A stretch of 6,431 nt of DNA from Candidatus Fibrimonadales bacterium. GTDB lineage: Bacteria > Fibrobacterota > Fibrobacteria > Fibrobacterales > Fibrobacteraceae. Where the stretch lies: positions 1 to 6,431 of the forward strand of contig WQSA01000065.1 in NCBI GenBank assembly GCA_009788135.1, given 5' to 3'. The position numbers and the translations under genes are program-made. This document shows positions 5,187 through 6,431 of this stretch, piece after piece. The notes under the pieces are model-generated. The model did no database searches. It had not been told where the DNA came from and saw nothing but the letters and a program-made list of their open reading frames with translations. The number at the start of each line of letters is the position of its first letter. The first letter of the stretch is position 1.

Positions 5187-6383
5187 ATGAGACCTTTATC
5201 CACAAGAGTAACCGAAATTCAACCATCAATGACGGTTGAAATAGATACGCTTGCCAAACGGTTATCTACGGAAGGCAGGTCTATTTGGAGTTTGGCCGTT
5301 GGCGAACCCAATTTTGATACCCCGATTAATATAAAAGAAGCCGCAATAAGGTCTATGAACAAAGGCTTAACCCGCTACACTGCGCCAAGCGGAATGCAGT
5401 CGTTCAAAGAGGCGGTTTGCGAAAAGCTTTTAAAAGAGAACAAACTGGCATACACACCGGAACAGATTATTGCCACGTCCGGTGCAAAACACGCCGTTTT
5501 TAATGCAATATCCGCAATTGTCGATAAAGGAGACGAAGTGCTTATACCAGCTCCATACTGGGGAACATATCCAGAGCTTGTTCGCTATTGCGGAGGAGTG
5601 CCTGTTATACTGGAATGCGGCGTAGAAGACAATTTCAGATTGAAAGCGGAGTATATCTCAAATGCAATAACAGACAAAACCAAAGCGATAATCCTGAACA
5701 GCCCATGCAATCCTACTGGAGTTGTGTATAGCAGCGAAGAGCTTAAATATTTTGCCGCGCTAATAGTTGAAAACGATTTGTACTGCATAACAGACGAGAT
5801 TTACGAATATTTTATTTATACCAAAGAACCCGGCGTTTCAATAGCTTCCTTTCCGAATATGCAAGATAGAACCGTGGTGGTAAACGGGCTTTCAAAAGCC
5901 TATTGCATGACAGGCTGGAGAATAGGCTATCTGGCTGCGTTCGGAAATCTGGCAAAGGAAATCGCAAAGATGCAGGGGCAAACCACTCATCACCCCTCCA
6001 ATGTTTCTCAATACGGCGCAATAGCGGCCTTGAACGGCTCTTTTGAATCCGTGCTTATGATGCGGCAGGAATTTTCCGAAAGAATGTATAGAATGAGCGA
6101 GGTGCTTGAATCCATTGAGAACATTCGCTTTCCAAAGCCGGAAGGCGCATTTTATATATTTGCGGATGTAAGCGCTTATTATGGCAAAACAACCGCAGGC
6201 GGCACGCTGGTCTCAAATTCGGTAGAGCTTTGCAGAGCCCTGCTTGACGAGCAAGGCATTGTGATAGTTCCCGGTGCAGCGTTTGGATGCGATTCTTGCG
6301 TTAGATTTTCTTTTACGGCATCGCTGCCAACGATTAGCGTAGCAATGCCTAAGTTCAAGGAATTTATAGAGAGCATGCGGTAA
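5187..6383 (+). CDS. aspC: Pyridoxal-phosphate aspartate aminotransferase, class I (1-beta type)
   Basis: The 398-residue cytoplasmic enzyme, of normal family length, transfers the amino group between aspartate and 2-oxoglutarate, giving oxaloacetate and glutamate. Visible landmarks are 'SLAVGEPNFDTP' (36-46), 'RYTAPSGM' (63-70), 'TSGAKHAVFNA' (97-107), the cofactor-stacking 'PAPYWGTYPE' (121-130), 'NSPCNPTGVV' with Asn175 (171-180), 'DEIYEYF' with Asp203 and Tyr206, 'NGLSKAYCMTGWRIGY' with the Schiff-base Lys237 and Arg245, and substrate-carboxylate Arg373 in 'CVRFSF'. The 'SGAKHAV' and 'GEPNFDTP' style fits the Thermus-like 1-beta subgroup. Some members also transaminate prephenate in tyrosine and phenylalanine synthesis, so a dual role is possible but not shown. 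Near the N-terminus, 'IQPSMT' has Gln12 where many relatives have Lys-Pro-Ser. It has its own strong ribosome binding site and ends 3 bp before the stop of a convergent gene, with no room for a classical terminator between them. Confidence 0.93.
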   Translation: MRPLSTRVTEIQPSMTVEIDTLAKRLSTEGRSIWSLAVGEPNFDTPINIKEAAIRSMNKGLTRYTAPSGMQSFKEAVCEKLLKENKLAYTPEQIIATSGAKHAVFNAISAIVDKGDEVLIPAPYWGTYPELVRYCGGVPVILECGVEDNFRLKAEYISNAITDKTKAIILNSPCNPTGVVYSSEELKYFAALIVENDLYCITDEIYEYFIYTKEPGVSIASFPNMQDRTVVVNGLSKAYCMTGWRIGYLAAFGNLAKEIAKMQGQTTHHPSNVSQYGAIAALNGSFESVLMMRQEFSERMYRMSEVLESIENIRFPKPEGAFYIFADVSAYYGKTTAGGTLVSNSVELCRALLDEQGIVIVPGAAFGCDSCVRFSFTASLPTISVAMPKFKEFIESMR

Positions 6384-6386
6384 TTT

Positions 6387-6431
6387 TTACCAGCACACTT
6401 TATTTCTTCCGGTGTTCTTTGCTTCGTAAAG
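6387..6431 (-). CDS. C-terminal end of a convergent gene, probable GGDEF domain (partial)
   Basis: The minus strand is open from the window edge to a TAA complementary to 6387-6389 and reads LYEAKNTGRNKVCW. This matches the conserved end of GGDEF (diguanylate cyclase) domains, typically 'ALYxAKxxGRNRV', followed here by two residues and a stop. If correct, a c-di-GMP signalling protein lies to the right and ends convergently against the aminotransferase. Only 14 codons are visible, so the rest of its architecture and its activity cannot be judged. Confidence 0.68.
   Translation of the reverse strand, partial: LYEAKNTGRNKVCW

Overview
The window looks like a chromosomal segment from a Fibrobacterota bacterium (Fibrobacter or Fibromonas type). 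This is inferred from protein style, not from a marker gene. The evidence is a lipoprotein with an N-terminal 'ERDN..DPDGINY' segment and a long Ser/Pro linker of the kind common in Fibrobacter surface proteins, and a neighbour whose C-terminal two-membrane-segment tail ends in 'GVHIWF'. There are six substantially complete genes and one gene fragment at the right edge. No RNA gene, CRISPR array or insertion sequence is visible.

Left part, plus strand (1-2416). A run of 13 C at the very start is followed by a short intergenic stretch. Next comes an AT-rich 176-aa gene of unknown function with a possible PD-(D/E)xK-like core. An envelope gene pair follows. The first encodes a secreted protein with a probable TolB/CsgG-like N-terminal domain and two C-terminal hydrophobic segments. 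The second overlaps it and encodes a lipoprotein with six imperfect 18-residue Ser/Pro repeats and an F5/8 type C (discoidin/CBM32-like) domain. The first protein probably sits in the periplasm or inner membrane. The second probably displays a sugar-binding module on the cell surface.

Middle, minus strand (5132-2508). Three tightly overlapping genes are read right to left: a CNNM/HlyC/CorC-type membrane protein with CBS domains, a CydD-like ABC exporter membrane domain, and the matching ATPase domain as a separate overlapping reading frame. The two halves together look like one CydD that has lost its inter-domain linker and the start of the ATPase domain (roughly 50 residues). All core ATPase motifs remain. 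This split and compacted exporter is the most unusual thing in the window.

Right part. A 54-bp AT-rich region separates the minus-strand operon from a divergent plus-strand aspartate aminotransferase preceded by a perfect AGGAGG. It ends 3 bp before the stop codon of a convergent gene. Only the last 14 codons of that gene are visible, and they read like the end of a GGDEF domain.

No complete new multi-gene system is evident. The points most worth checking are the split CydD, the PD-(D/E)xK-like AT-rich gene, the repeat history and base-composition cliff inside the lipoprotein gene, a possible rearrangement scar at about 2513, and the poly-C edge.
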